From Vagococcus carniphilus (GTDB lineage: Bacteria; Bacillota; Bacilli; Lactobacillales; Vagococcaceae), in NCBI RefSeq assembly GCF_014397115.1, contig NZ_CP060720.1:1566001-1630000 (forward strand): 64,000 nucleotides of DNA, given 5' to 3'. A program made the translations under genes and the position numbers. Position 1 is the stretch's first letter; each line of letters opens with the position of its first letter. The notes under the pieces are model-generated. The model ran no database searches, was not told where the DNA came from, and saw nothing but the letters and a program-made list of their open reading frames with translations. Of this stretch, positions 26,476 through 35,495 are shown piece by piece.

Positions 26476-27354
26476 ATGAAAATTATAAAAAAAAATATAC
26501 CTTTCTTTGTACTCTTTTTGGTTGCCCTAATCGCGACGTTTACCCTTAGTTCGATGGCATTGCCAAAAGCAGATAAGATTAGACAACAAACTGAAACGTC
26601 TAGTAATAAAGAAACTAAAATGGAAATCCTTAGATTAAGTGCTATTGGAGATTCTTTAACAGAAGGAGTTGGAGATACTACTAATACAGGTGGTTATGTA
26701 CCTTTACTTCAAACAGATTTAGGTGAACAATTTCCAATTGAAGTTGTCCAAGCTGAAAATTTTGGTAAATCTGGTGACAGAAGTGACCAGATATTAAAGA
26801 GATTAAAAAAAGACGAGGCCATGCAAGAATCTGTTAAAAAAGCAGATGTAATTACAATGACAGTTGGCGGAAATGATTTGATGAAAGCTATTCAATCTAA
26901 AATGTTTAACAAACTTTCTCTAAAATCATTTGCTAGACCTCAAAAAAAATATCAAAAACAGTTGGAACAATTGTATGAAGAAATTAGATCATTAAATCCT
27001 AGTGCTCCTATTTATCAACTGGGTATTTACAATCCTTTTTATAAGAATTTTTCAGAGATTAAAGAGATGCAAGAAATTGTTGATTTTTGGGATAAAGGAA
27101 GTAAGGATTTTGTAGATGGGCAGGAAAATGCTTATTTTGTACCGATTAATGATGAGATTTATAATGGATTACCAGATCATGAGATTAAAGTTGATTCTGG
27201 TAATAATAAGAAAAAAACACCATCTAAAGCAGATGTTATTAATGACTTGATTTCAGAAGATGATAGTTTTCATCCTAATAATTTAGGTTATCAAATTATT
27301 TCTAACGCGTTTAAATCGAAGATGGAAGCAACTAAGAAAGAGTGGCTTAAGTAA
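26476..27354 (+). CDS. SGNH/GDSL-family lipase-esterase, YpmR-like
   Basis: A 292-residue protein with an N-terminal signal anchor (about residues 8-28) and an extracellular SGNH hydrolase domain. Block I is LSAIGDSLTEGVGD (nucleophile serine near residue 61), block III is GGNDL and block V is DDSFHPNNLGY (Asp and His). The substrate is probably a lipid or cell-wall ester. It is followed 18 bases later by the YpmS-like gene, as ypmR-ypmS in Bacillus. Confidence 0.87.
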   Translation: MKIIKKNIPFFVLFLVALIATFTLSSMALPKADKIRQQTETSSNKETKMEILRLSAIGDSLTEGVGDTTNTGGYVPLLQTDLGEQFPIEVVQAENFGKSGDRSDQILKRLKKDEAMQESVKKADVITMTVGGNDLMKAIQSKMFNKLSLKSFARPQKKYQKQLEQLYEEIRSLNPSAPIYQLGIYNPFYKNFSEIKEMQEIVDFWDKGSKDFVDGQENAYFVPINDEIYNGLPDHEIKVDSGNNKKKTPSKADVINDLISEDDSFHPNNLGYQIISNAFKSKMEATKKEWLK

Positions 27355-27372
27355 TTAGTCGAGGTGTAATTT

Positions 27373-28032
27373 ATGATAAAAAAAGAAAAGAAAGAAAATA
27401 GAAAAGAAGGTCAAAACCAACCAAAAGCAATTGCTATTTTTAATAATCCTTGGAAATCAGCTTTTCTAATATTAGTTGCAATTTTAATTGGATTTAGTTT
27501 ACTGATTGGTTATCGAATCTCAACTCCAAGAATGAGTTATAGTGATTCAGTTCCAAAAGTAGCAACAAAAGAAAGTGCTATTTTTGATATCAATATGAAA
27601 AAGAAACAAGTTAATGAAGTTCTGAACTTCTTTTTAGATGACATGATGGAGGAGTCAGGTGTTGATTACTCATTTAATTTGGAAAATGATGCTTTAATTG
27701 ATGGTACCTTTAATTTACTCGGACATGAAACTCATTTTTATCTGTATTTTGATCCTTATGTTTTAAATGACGGTAATGTTCAACTAAAAGCTAAAAGCTT
27801 ATCAGTAGGTTCTTTAAATGTTCCGATTCCTGCGATGATTAATTACATTTCTTCAACAACAGATTTACCTAATTGGATAGAGATTAATGCAGATAAACAA
27901 TTAATCAATTTACATTTAGACAAGTTTAAAATGGAAAATGGCATGTCAATTAAAGCCAAAAAAATTAATTTAATTGATGATGAGATTAGTTTTAGCGTTT
28001 ATGCGTCGAAAGATAAGAAAAAAGGAAAGTGA
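27373..28032 (+). CDS. ypmS: YpmS family membrane protein (DUF2140)
   Basis: A 219-residue protein with a charged N-terminus, one membrane segment at about residues 29-49, and an extracellular domain of about 165 residues. Family features are [10 protein letters not shown] before the membrane segment and the repeated beta-hairpin pattern after it ([20 protein letters not shown]). The function is unknown; neighbours suggest an envelope role together with the YpmR-like esterase. It ends one base before msrA. Confidence 0.85.
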   Translation: MIKKEKKENRKEGQNQPKAIAIFNNPWKSAFLILVAILIGFSLLIGYRISTPRMSYSDSVPKVATKESAIFDINMKKKQVNEVLNFFLDDMMEESGVDYSFNLENDALIDGTFNLLGHETHFYLYFDPYVLNDGNVQLKAKSLSVGSLNVPIPAMINYISSTTDLPNWIEINADKQLINLHLDKFKMENGMSIKAKKINLIDDEISFSVYASKDKKKGK

Positions 28033-28033
28033 T

Positions 28034-28573
28034 GTGATTCATTTGAAAGAAACAGCAATTTTTGCAGGTGGGTGTTTTTGGTGTATGGTAAAACCCTTTG
28101 ATACGTATCCTGGTGTATATTCTATCGTTTCTGGTTATACAGGAGGTCACACGGAATATCCAACTTATCAACAAGTCTGCCAAGGAGACACAGGACATAC
28201 AGAAGCAGTTAAAATAGAATTTGATCCTAATATTTTATCGTATGAAGAATTATTGACTATTTATTGGCAACAAACCGATCCAACTGATGCATTCGGACAA
28301 TTTCAAGATAGAGGAGATAGTTATCGTCCTGTCATTTTTTACACGACTGAAGAACAAAAAAAGCAAGCTGAAATTAGCAAAAAACAACTGGATTTATCTG
28401 GTAAGTACGATAAACCAATTGTAACGACTATAGAAGCAGCCAAACCTTTCTTTATGGCAGAAGATTACCATCAAGATTTTTATAAAAAGGATCCAGCCAG
28501 ATATAAAGCGAGTAGTCAGCTAAGAAAAAATTGGTTAGAAGAAGTGTGGGGAGAAGATTCAGATGAAGCGTAG
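28034..28573 (+). CDS. msrA: Peptide methionine sulfoxide reductase MsrA
   Basis: A 179-residue MsrA that repairs S-methionine sulfoxide in proteins. The catalytic cysteine is C14 in GGCFWC, and [16 protein letters not shown] and the C-terminal [14 protein letters not shown] follow as in the family. The GTG at 28034 is chosen because AAAGGAAAG lies about eight bases before it and the catalytic motif follows at the usual distance. The stop overlaps yozE by 11 bases. Confidence 0.93.
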   Translation: MIHLKETAIFAGGCFWCMVKPFDTYPGVYSIVSGYTGGHTEYPTYQQVCQGDTGHTEAVKIEFDPNILSYEELLTIYWQQTDPTDAFGQFQDRGDSYRPVIFYTTEEQKKQAEISKKQLDLSGKYDKPIVTTIEAAKPFFMAEDYHQDFYKKDPARYKASSQLRKNWLEEVWGEDSDEA

Positions 28574-28781
28574 TTTTTATCATTACATCCAGACATTTCG
28601 AGGAAAACTTAAACAAACAGATGAGTCTATTTTGGCTGAAAATATTTTTAATGACATGCAATTTCCAAAACAATCGGAAAATTATGATGAAATTTCTCAT
28701 TATTTAGAAACTAATGCTTACTATATTCCTAATATGGATATTTTTGATACCTTATGGGAGCTTTACATTGAAAACAATTAA
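28563..28781 (+). CDS. yozE: YozE family protein (UPF0346)
   Basis: A 72-residue SAM-like helical protein of the YozE/UPF0346 family. Family features are [12 protein letters not shown] at the start, the central [16 protein letters not shown] and the C-terminal DTLWELY. The biochemical function is not known. It overlaps the end of msrA and ends 16 bases before ctpA, so it belongs to this operon. Confidence 0.88.
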   Translation: MKRSFYHYIQTFRGKLKQTDESILAENIFNDMQFPKQSENYDEISHYLETNAYYIPNMDIFDTLWELYIENN

Positions 28782-28797
28782 ATAAGGACGTGTTTAT

Positions 28798-30243
28798 GTG
28801 GAACCAAAACAAACCAAAAAAATATCTATATTTCAGTATGTCTTAACAATTGCCATTGTAGCGATTGTAGCTTCAGGGGCGACTCTATTTGTGTATGAAC
28901 TAAAAGATCCAATAAGAAAACTTTCAAGAGAAGAATCAGATGGAACTGACTTAGAAACAGTTGAATTATTATATCAACTAATAGATAGCCAATATATCGA
29001 AAAAGTAGATCATAAAAAATTAGTAAATGGTGCACTTCAAGGGATGACTGATGCTATTGGAGATCCACATTCTACGTTTTTACCTGAAGAAGATGCCAAA
29101 GAATTTGATGATAGTGTATCTGGTAGTTTTGAAGGGATTGGAGCTACTATGACGATTGAAAATGACTATCCTAAAATTGCTGAACCGCCAATTGAAGGTT
29201 CTCCTGCTGCTAAAGCTAAACTCAAACAAGATGATGTGATTATCAAAGTTAATGGTAAAGACGTTAAGGGAGAGGGGCTTCAAAAAGTTGTTTCTAAGGT
29301 TAGAGGTAAAAAAGGAACAAGTGTGAAGCTAGATATTTTAAGAGGCGATGAAACTTTTGTAGTTGATATTGTCAGAGATAAAATTCCTGTTGAATCAGTA
29401 GTCGCTAACATTGATAAAACAGATAAATCAGTCGGTTATATTAAAATTAAAAGCTTTAATGAAACGACGTCAGATGAATTTAATGAGGCTGTGACAAAGA
29501 TGAGAAAAGAAGGAGCCACTAAATTTATTTTTGATGTTAGAGGAAATCCTGGCGGTGTTCTTCAAAATGTTGAGAAGATGGCAAGCCGTTTCTTAAAAGA
29601 TGGAAAAGTTATTGTTAAGTTTGAAGATCGTGCTAAAAGTAGTTATGAAGAAGTAGCCGGGAAAAAATTAGATAATGGTGAAAAAATAACAGAACCTTCA
29701 GTTCTTTTAATGGATGAAAATAGCGCGAGTGCTTCAGAGATTTTAGCAGCAGCACTTAAAGCTAATGGTTATGATGTTATTGGAGTTAAAAGTTTTGGTA
29801 AAGGAACTGTTCAAACGTTAATTCCGATTGAAGGTAATGGTAAATTGAAGTTAACATTTAGTAAATGGTTAACACCTGAAGGAAAGTGGATTCATGAAAA
29901 AGGTGTTACACCAACGATTAAAGTTGATTATCCAAAATATCTAAAAAATAGAATAATTGATCAATCTTTACATTATAAAGAGGGAGTCATAAGTTCAAAT
30001 GTAGTAACTCTAAACACTTACCTGAAAGAACTTGGTTATAAAATTGATGAAGCTAGTGATTTATATTCGGAAGAAACAGTAGAGGCAGTAAAATCATTCC
30101 AAAAAGACCAAGGATTGAAAGAAACTGGCGAAGCAGATAAAGAAACAATTCAAACATTAGAAGAAGCAATCATGAAGCATTGGAAAGCAAATGACATTCA
30201 ATATAATAAAGCTTTAGAAGTTGTGCAAAAGAATGGTAAATAA
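28798..30243 (+). CDS. ctpA: Carboxy-terminal processing protease (S41 family)
   Basis: A 481-residue protein with a membrane anchor (about residues 12-33), an S41 N-terminal part, a PDZ domain (about 110-195), the S41 protease core and a C-terminal peptidoglycan-binding domain (about 405-470). The Ser-Lys dyad is in NSASASEI (308-315) and at K335 (SFGKGTVQ). It cleaves the C-termini of exported proteins at the cell surface. GTG start behind AAGGACG. A terminator overlaps the stop. Confidence 0.93.
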   Translation: MEPKQTKKISIFQYVLTIAIVAIVASGATLFVYELKDPIRKLSREESDGTDLETVELLYQLIDSQYIEKVDHKKLVNGALQGMTDAIGDPHSTFLPEEDAKEFDDSVSGSFEGIGATMTIENDYPKIAEPPIEGSPAAKAKLKQDDVIIKVNGKDVKGEGLQKVVSKVRGKKGTSVKLDILRGDETFVVDIVRDKIPVESVVANIDKTDKSVGYIKIKSFNETTSDEFNEAVTKMRKEGATKFIFDVRGNPGGVLQNVEKMASRFLKDGKVIVKFEDRAKSSYEEVAGKKLDNGEKITEPSVLLMDENSASASEILAAALKANGYDVIGVKSFGKGTVQTLIPIEGNGKLKLTFSKWLTPEGKWIHEKGVTPTIKVDYPKYLKNRIIDQSLHYKEGVISSNVVTLNTYLKELGYKIDEASDLYSEETVEAVKSFQKDQGLKETGEADKETIQTLEEAIMKHWKANDIQYNKALEVVQKNGK

Positions 30244-30257
30244 TACCATTCTTTTTT
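30231..30257 (+). terminator. Terminator overlapping the end of ctpA
   Basis: A perfect 8-bp stem (30231-30238 with 30244-30251) containing the stop codon region, followed by a T-run. Confidence 0.78.
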
Positions 30258-30333
30258 CTTTTAATCTTTTCATAATACTAGCTATTTTACCCATTTTTCT
30301 ATATTATATAGTATGGAAGAGAGGTGGCAAAAA

Positions 30334-30876
30334 ATGGAAAAGAAAATCATGGATATAATCTGGCATTGGATAAAAATGATCGTCGTTTGTGCCCTTTTTG
30401 CCATTGTCTTAAGAGCTTTTATTTTTGTACCAGTTGAAGTTACTGGAAAATCAATGTCTCCAACTATCAAAGAAAATGATTTTGTTGTTATGGAGAATTT
30501 TAGTGAGATTAAGCGATTTGATGTTATTGTTTTTACTTCAAGTGATGGTAACACTTATGTAAAACGCGTGATTGGTTTACCAGGAGATCATGTGAAATAT
30601 GAAAAGGATCAGCTTTATATCAATGGTAAAAAAGTAGAAGAACCATTTTTAGATGGTGTGAAGAAACATAAAAATGAGTATGTGTTTACGACAGATTTAG
30701 ATTCGGCAGATTTGATAGGAACTAAAAAAATTCCTAAAGATCAATATTTTGTATTAGGAGATAATCGTCGTTTAAGTAAAGACAGTCGATCGTTTGGAAC
30801 GATTAATAGTTCTGCCATTCTTGGTCAAGCAAGAATTGTTTACTATCCATTATTCCATAGTAAGATTGTAAAATAA
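30334..30876 (+). CDS. lepB: Type I signal peptidase
   Basis: A 180-residue Gram-positive type I signal peptidase with one N-terminal membrane segment (about residues 11-31). The catalytic dyad is S40 (TGKSMSPT) and K77 (VKRVIG), and GDNRRLSKDSR is box E. It removes signal peptides outside the membrane. The ATG at 30334 is chosen because GAGGTGG precedes it by six bases; an in-frame ATG at 30313 has no site. In the uninterrupted chromosome rbgA would start 16 bases downstream. Confidence 0.93.
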   Translation: MEKKIMDIIWHWIKMIVVCALFAIVLRAFIFVPVEVTGKSMSPTIKENDFVVMENFSEIKRFDVIVFTSSDGNTYVKRVIGLPGDHVKYEKDQLYINGKKVEEPFLDGVKKHKNEYVFTTDLDSADLIGTKKIPKDQYFVLGDNRRLSKDSRSFGTINSSAILGQARIVYYPLFHSKIVK

Positions 30877-30892
30877 TAGGAGTGAGTATTTA

Positions 30893-30909
30893 GTGGCAAT
30901 ACAATGGTT
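30893..30909 (+). other. Left attachment site (attL)
   Basis: Seventeen bases that match 41078-41094 at 14 positions (differences at positions 1, 4 and 9). The last eight, CAATGGTT, are identical. Here the site lies in the native start of rbgA, just after lepB. Confidence 0.78.
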
Positions 30910-30967
30910 GAATGACCTGAATGTTAACTCCTTAAAAAACATGAAGCTGAAAATCGATGAAAACTGA
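30893..30967 (+). pseudogene. Displaced 5' end of rbgA (24-codon remnant)
   Basis: The first five codons after a GTG start (V/M-A-I-Q-W) match the start of intact rbgA at 41078 (M-T-I-Q-W). After GGTT at 30906-30909 the sequence changes to element DNA and stops after 24 codons. AGGAG at 30878-30882 is the presumed native ribosome binding site. It is the part of rbgA left upstream when the element inserted and may still be translated as a short peptide. Confidence 0.8.
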
Positions 30968-30980
30968 ATTATGGTTAGCG

Positions 30981-31017
30981 AAAAGTCCTTATAAATTAAG
31001 GGCTTTTTCTTTTTTTT
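30981..31017 (+). terminator. Terminator just inside the left end of the element
   Basis: A 10-bp stem with one G-T pair (30981-30990 with 30998-31007) and a long T-run. It would stop transcription from lepB entering the element, and so isolates the restriction operon. The rest of the gap before mod (30968-31326) holds only the end repeats, the promoter and the leader described separately. Confidence 0.8.
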
Positions 31018-31102
31018 GAAGTGGAGTAAATATATCTGGAAAAATTAAAGAAATTTATACTTATTTATGTATTGAGCAATAATAAGCAATGAGCTTCGAA
31101 AT

Positions 31103-31122
31103 TTGCCCAAAAATTTGCCCAA
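31103..31122 (+). repeat. Left-end TTGCCCAA repeats (candidate integrase arm sites)
   Basis: TTGCCCAA occurs twice, at 31103-31110 and 31115-31122, 12 bases apart. TGCCCAAAAAT at 31104-31114 is repeated exactly at the right end (41009-41019). Direct repeats near both ends are typical arm-type binding sites for integrases with an N-terminal arm-binding domain. Confidence 0.6.
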
Positions 31123-31191
31123 TGAAAATTTAATGAATTATTGAATAGTACCCTGGTACAAAAAACTTAAATAGTTATATAACAACATATT

Positions 31192-31200
31192 TGGTATAAT
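31192..31200 (+). promoter_or_regulatory. Extended -10 promoter for the mod-res operon
   Basis: TGGTATAAT (31192-31200) is a perfect -10 with the TGn extension. No good -35 box is present, which is common for extended -10 promoters. It is the strongest promoter-like sequence in the 360 bases before mod. Confidence 0.6.
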
Positions 31201-31241
31201 CGTACTATCTAAAAAATAATTAATAAGGGGTTAAGCATAAA

Positions 31242-31340
31242 ATGATACAATGTAAAATAATAGTGGAAACTTACTTTTTTTCAGCATTCTTAAAAGGCAA
31301 CTCCAATAGAGTTGGAGGTTTTTTAAATGTCTGGAAATAA
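31242..31340 (+). other. Possible 32-codon leader ORF overlapping the start of mod
   Basis: ATG at 31242 follows AAGGGG (31225-31230) with a long spacing of about 11. The frame runs through the hairpin at 31299-31318 and stops 14 bases inside mod in another frame. It may be chance, but its placement could couple its translation to opening of the mod ribosome binding site. Confidence 0.3.
31299..31324 (+). promoter_or_regulatory. Hairpin that contains the mod ribosome binding site
   Basis: CTCCAA (31301-31306) pairs with TTGGAG (31312-31317), loop TAGAG, followed by a T-run (31319-31324). The GGAGG ribosome binding site of mod (31314-31318) is in the 3' arm. It could act as a terminator/attenuator or mask translation initiation. 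Confidence 0.5.
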
Positions 31341-33231
31341 TTTTAATGACCGTCCTCATAAAAATGAGAAAGCTGATTCGATTGCTTACGTTAAAACTCT
31401 AATTGAGAAAGCACAAGATGAAGCTCGTGAAGCTGATATTCCAAAGCTTGAAAAACTGATTCAAATGCTCAACACCAAGAAGTATGGTCTGGTCTGGGAA
31501 GAACACGCTGAAGAAGTTGATGAAGAAATGAAAACCAAAATTCCTGTATTTATAGAAGATGCAAGCAAGAAAATCATTGGTAATCCTGATTCAGAAGATT
31601 ATAATTTCCTTTTGGAGGGAGACAATCTTCACAGTCTGCATCTATTGGAGAAAACGCATCTCGGTAAGATTGATGTCATTTATATTGATCCACCTTATAA
31701 TACGACAAATGAAGGCTTTACTTATAATGATAAAAAAGTGGATTCAAATGATGCATATCGTCATTCAAAGTGGCTTTCTTTTATGGAAAAGAGATTAACA
31801 ATTGCAAGTTCTTTATTATCTAAAAATGGAATTTTATTTATAAGCATTGATGATAATGAATATCAAAATATCAAATTATTAACAGATGAAATTTTTGGTG
31901 GAAATTGTTTTGTTACAAGTTTTATTTGGCAAAAGAAAACAGGTGCGTCTGACGCCAAAGGTATCGCGACAATTACAGAATATATTCTGTGTTATTGCAA
32001 TAATAAAGATAGATCTAAATGGAATAATATCTTTTCACAAAATTTTGGCTCATTCGATAAAAATCGCTATCGCCACACTGATGAATATTATAATGTGCGT
32101 GGTCCTTTTTACTTTGATAATCTTGATCGTGGTGGATTAACATACAGTGATTCAATGAATTTTGGAGTTGAAGCCCCTGATGGGAAGATGATTTATCCAA
32201 ATGGACGTCAAAAATTCGAAAATGATGGTTGGATTTGGAAATGGGGGAAAAATAAAATTGAATGGGGCTTTAAGAATGGTTTTTTAGAATTTCAAGAGTC
32301 TGAAAATAAAGCTAGTGGTTGGGCTTTGAAGTACAAAAACTACCTTTATGTTGATAATGAAGGAACACCGATTGAACGGTCAGCACCTTATAAGAATTTA
32401 ATACAATTCGTGATAAATCAAGCGGGAACAAATGAACTAAAATCGATGTTCAACAATAAATCTCCGTTCTCTAATCCTAAACCGTCAGAATTAATTAAGT
32501 ATCTAATTTCGCTTTCGAATAAAAAAGATGCAAAAGTGTTTGATTTTTTTGCTGGAAGTGGAACGACAGGTCAAGCGGTATTAAAATTAAATCAAGAAGA
32601 TGATGGGAAAAGAACTTTCATTTTAGCTACCAATAATGAAAACAATATTGCTGAAGAAATTACTTATACGAGATTAAGCAAAATAATAAACGGATATAAA
32701 GCCTCTTCTAAGACAAAAAATCTTTTATATGAATATAAATTTACGATTTCAAAGTTAAAAAATGCAGGCAATGTGTTGGAGTACATGGAAAATGTTATTG
32801 CTGAAAATAAAGAAAAATATGATTCTATTAGTAAGTCAATGAAAGATAATGTTCTTCAAGTATTCGGAGAGTACAATAAAGATTCAGATGTTCATGGAAT
32901 TCCAGCGAATTTAAAATATTTTAAAACGGATTTTGTTGTTAAAAAAGAATTTCCTGATGTTTCTCTTGAATATGAATTGTTGAAATATGTGACACCACTT
33001 GTAGAATTGGAATTTGCAGTTGACATTACGAATCCTAAAGTTCAAATTGTTTTAAATGAAGAACAGCTTGAATCATTAATTGATAATAAACAACTTATTA
33101 GTAATTCAACAATTTTCATGCATCCTGATGTTTTTAGAGATGATAAACAAAATCAAATCTTACAAGATCTACAAATTAGAGTACAAGAAATCCCAAATTA
33201 TTTCTTTGGAACGGAGTTGTGGGCAAAATGA
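31327..33231 (+). CDS. mod: Type III restriction-modification methyltransferase, Mod subunit
   Basis: A 634-residue N6-adenine methyltransferase of the beta class. The catalytic motif IV DPPY is at residues 121-124 and the AdoMet-binding motif I FAGSG at 408-412, the reversed order expected for type III Mod. The region between (about 200-390) is the target recognition domain. Mod sets the recognition sequence and protects one strand. GGAGG precedes the ATG within a hairpin. The stop overlaps the start of res. I saw no long simple repeat tract that would suggest phase variation. Confidence 0.94.
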   Translation: MSGNNFNDRPHKNEKADSIAYVKTLIEKAQDEAREADIPKLEKLIQMLNTKKYGLVWEEHAEEVDEEMKTKIPVFIEDASKKIIGNPDSEDYNFLLEGDNLHSLHLLEKTHLGKIDVIYIDPPYNTTNEGFTYNDKKVDSNDAYRHSKWLSFMEKRLTIASSLLSKNGILFISIDDNEYQNIKLLTDEIFGGNCFVTSFIWQKKTGASDAKGIATITEYILCYCNNKDRSKWNNIFSQNFGSFDKNRYRHTDEYYNVRGPFYFDNLDRGGLTYSDSMNFGVEAPDGKMIYPNGRQKFENDGWIWKWGKNKIEWGFKNGFLEFQESENKASGWALKYKNYLYVDNEGTPIERSAPYKNLIQFVINQAGTNELKSMFNNKSPFSNPKPSELIKYLISLSNKKDAKVFDFFAGSGTTGQAVLKLNQEDDGKRTFILATNNENNIAEEITYTRLSKIINGYKASSKTKNLLYEYKFTISKLKNAGNVLEYMENVIAENKEKYDSISKSMKDNVLQVFGEYNKDSDVHGIPANLKYFKTDFVVKKEFPDVSLEYELLKYVTPLVELEFAVDITNPKVQIVLNEEQLESLIDNKQLISNSTIFMHPDVFRDDKQNQILQDLQIRVQEIPNYFFGTELWAK

Positions 33232-35486
33232 TAGAATTAAAAAATTTTCAACAAGATGTAGTCGATAAACTCTTGGCTTTTATTGCACCTGAATATGGTG
33301 TTAATAACTTGACGATTAAAGCGCCAACTGGAGCAGGTAAAACCATCATGCTTTTATCATGGATTGATGAATATATCCGTTCAACTGGTGATAATGTCGC
33401 TTTTGTTTGGTTTACACCAGGTGCAGGAGAACTTGAAGAACAATCACAAGACAAAGCAAACAGCTTTTCAAGTATCAAAGCGCAATCTGTAGATGATGCG
33501 TTACTTAATGGTTTTGAACGAGGTTCAGCAACTTTTATCAATTATGAACGTGTAGTCGGTAAAAAATCAAAAGCAATGCTTACAGATAGTGAACGAGATA
33601 ATCTGGTTGATAAAATTGAAAAAGCTTTTCAAGAGGACCGTCACTTTATCGTGATTATTGATGAAGCACATCGCAATGATACTAACAAAGCACGTGAGAT
33701 AATCTCACGATTTAAGGCATCTAAAACGGTTCGTGTGTCAGCAACAATTGACGATCCAAATACACCAGATATAATTGAGTTCTATGAAGTATTAGAAGAA
33801 GCAGTAATCGCATCTGGTTTGATTACAAAAGCGGTAGTGGTCAACGAAGAAATCGATACAAGTCTTGATGGAACAGATGAGTTCGTAATTTTATTTGATG
33901 CAGCCGAAAAGAAACGCCAACAAATTGTGGCTAGCTATATTGAAAATGGAGTAACGGGTATTAACCCACTCGTCCTAGTCCAACTTCCTGATGAATCCAC
34001 ACCCGATTTATCTTTACGTATTGAAAAGCATCTTCAAGAAACGATGCATAAAACGTATGAAGATGGCAAACTTGGTATCTGGCTTTCTGAACAAAAACGC
34101 AACGTCATTGATGTGAACAAACTTGATAATAAAGTAGAATATCTTATTATCAAGCAAGCTATTGCAACAGGTTGGGATGCACCACGTGCTAAGATCTTAA
34201 TCAAAATTCGTGAAAACATGGGAGAACAGTTCACAGTTCAAACACTTGGACGAATCCGCCGAATGCCACAACCTTGGATAGGTCATTATAATGTTGATAT
34301 TCTTGATAATGCGTACCTTTATACTTTTGATACAGATTTCTTAAATGGGGTATTTGCACAAGGTGCAGCAGTTGCACCAACACCATTATTAAACCTTATA
34401 GATAGAGCTAAAAGTTTAAAGCTAACTTCTGAGCGAGTAATTAACTATGATGAAGTTCTAAACGAAAAAATGATTCTAAATAATATATATGAGGGCTTAA
34501 AAAAACGTTTCAATTTTACAGATGATTTAGAAGAAAATTACTTAATTTTAAAAAATCAAGGATACACTTTAGGGAACGAAATTAAAACTACTTTCAAACA
34601 AGGTAGATTTGATGTTTTAGCTAACGCAGATAGATTACAAGATCGTGAACGTTGTGTTAAAGCGAATTACCAAGATAATCGTATTGATTTACTTCATGCT
34701 TTCCACGAACTTGATCGTGTAATTCATTTACCAGTATCTAAAGTTGAAGCAATACTTAAGCGATTCTTCCTATGGAGAGGTTATGCTCTTGTAACCTCCA
34801 TTTTAAAATTAGATGCAAATGAGTGGACGGCATTCATTTTGAATAACTGGCGTGCTTTACGTGAAGAATTCAGGAAAATAGACATAGCACAAGCCATTCA
34901 AGGGAGTCTTGACTTAGATAATATCCAAAAGAACGATTTTACCATTCCTTTGACAGAACGATATACGTATAATCCAAAATTAAAAGATATAAAAATGGTT
35001 CAAACAAATGCTTATCAAGGGTACACGACAGCATCTATTGCAGTTCGACCAAGTATTGTTGAACGTTTGATGGAACGCTGGCTTGAAGAACATGCAGACA
35101 TTGTCGATTTTGTTTATAAAAACGGAGATAAGGGTCCTCAATATTTTTCACTTGTTTATAGCACTAACGGAGGCGTTTCACACTTTTACCCTGATTTTAT
35201 TATCCAGATGAGGAATGGTGACATTTATATCATTGAAACTAAGGGCGGTGAAGATGTTAAAGGTCGTGATAAAAACATTGATTCTTATGCACCAGCCAAA
35301 TATGAAGCATTGAAGAAATACGCTAAGGAATACAATATCAAGTGGGCGTTTGTACGTGATATGAATGAGGAGCTTTATTATCTTAATAGTGGCGATTGGG
35401 TAGATGAGATGGTAGCTGATAAGTGGCAACCTATTATTAAACTTTTTAAATCTATAGAAGATGAAAATAGAATGTCAGAGAACTAG
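33228..35486 (+). CDS. res: Type III restriction endonuclease, Res subunit
   Basis: A 752-residue SF2 helicase-nuclease. Walker A APTGAGKT is at 32-39, DEAH at 145-148, SAT follows as motif III, and QTLGRIRRMPQP is motif VI. A C-terminal PD-(D/E)xK nuclease is seen in FYPDFIIQMRNGDIYIIETK. With Mod it cuts unmethylated DNA after ATP-driven diffusion between two head-to-head sites. The ATG at 33228 overlaps the mod stop (ATGA); a GTG at 33219 is the alternative. All key motifs are intact, so the system is probably active. Confidence 0.94.
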   Translation: MIELKNFQQDVVDKLLAFIAPEYGVNNLTIKAPTGAGKTIMLLSWIDEYIRSTGDNVAFVWFTPGAGELEEQSQDKANSFSSIKAQSVDDALLNGFERGSATFINYERVVGKKSKAMLTDSERDNLVDKIEKAFQEDRHFIVIIDEAHRNDTNKAREIISRFKASKTVRVSATIDDPNTPDIIEFYEVLEEAVIASGLITKAVVVNEEIDTSLDGTDEFVILFDAAEKKRQQIVASYIENGVTGINPLVLVQLPDESTPDLSLRIEKHLQETMHKTYEDGKLGIWLSEQKRNVIDVNKLDNKVEYLIIKQAIATGWDAPRAKILIKIRENMGEQFTVQTLGRIRRMPQPWIGHYNVDILDNAYLYTFDTDFLNGVFAQGAAVAPTPLLNLIDRAKSLKLTSERVINYDEVLNEKMILNNIYEGLKKRFNFTDDLEENYLILKNQGYTLGNEIKTTFKQGRFDVLANADRLQDRERCVKANYQDNRIDLLHAFHELDRVIHLPVSKVEAILKRFFLWRGYALVTSILKLDANEWTAFILNNWRALREEFRKIDIAQAIQGSLDLDNIQKNDFTIPLTERYTYNPKLKDIKMVQTNAYQGYTTASIAVRPSIVERLMERWLEEHADIVDFVYKNGDKGPQYFSLVYSTNGGVSHFYPDFIIQMRNGDIYIIETKGGEDVKGRDKNIDSYAPAKYEALKKYAKEYNIKWAFVRDMNEELYYLNSGDWVDEMVADKWQPIIKLFKSIEDENRMSEN

Positions 35487-35495
35487 ATATGTGAT

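Noticed and set aside
31327-33231. Phase-variable mod gene
   Set aside because: Many type III mod genes switch by repeat tracts, but no long simple repeat is visible in this coding sequence or its start.
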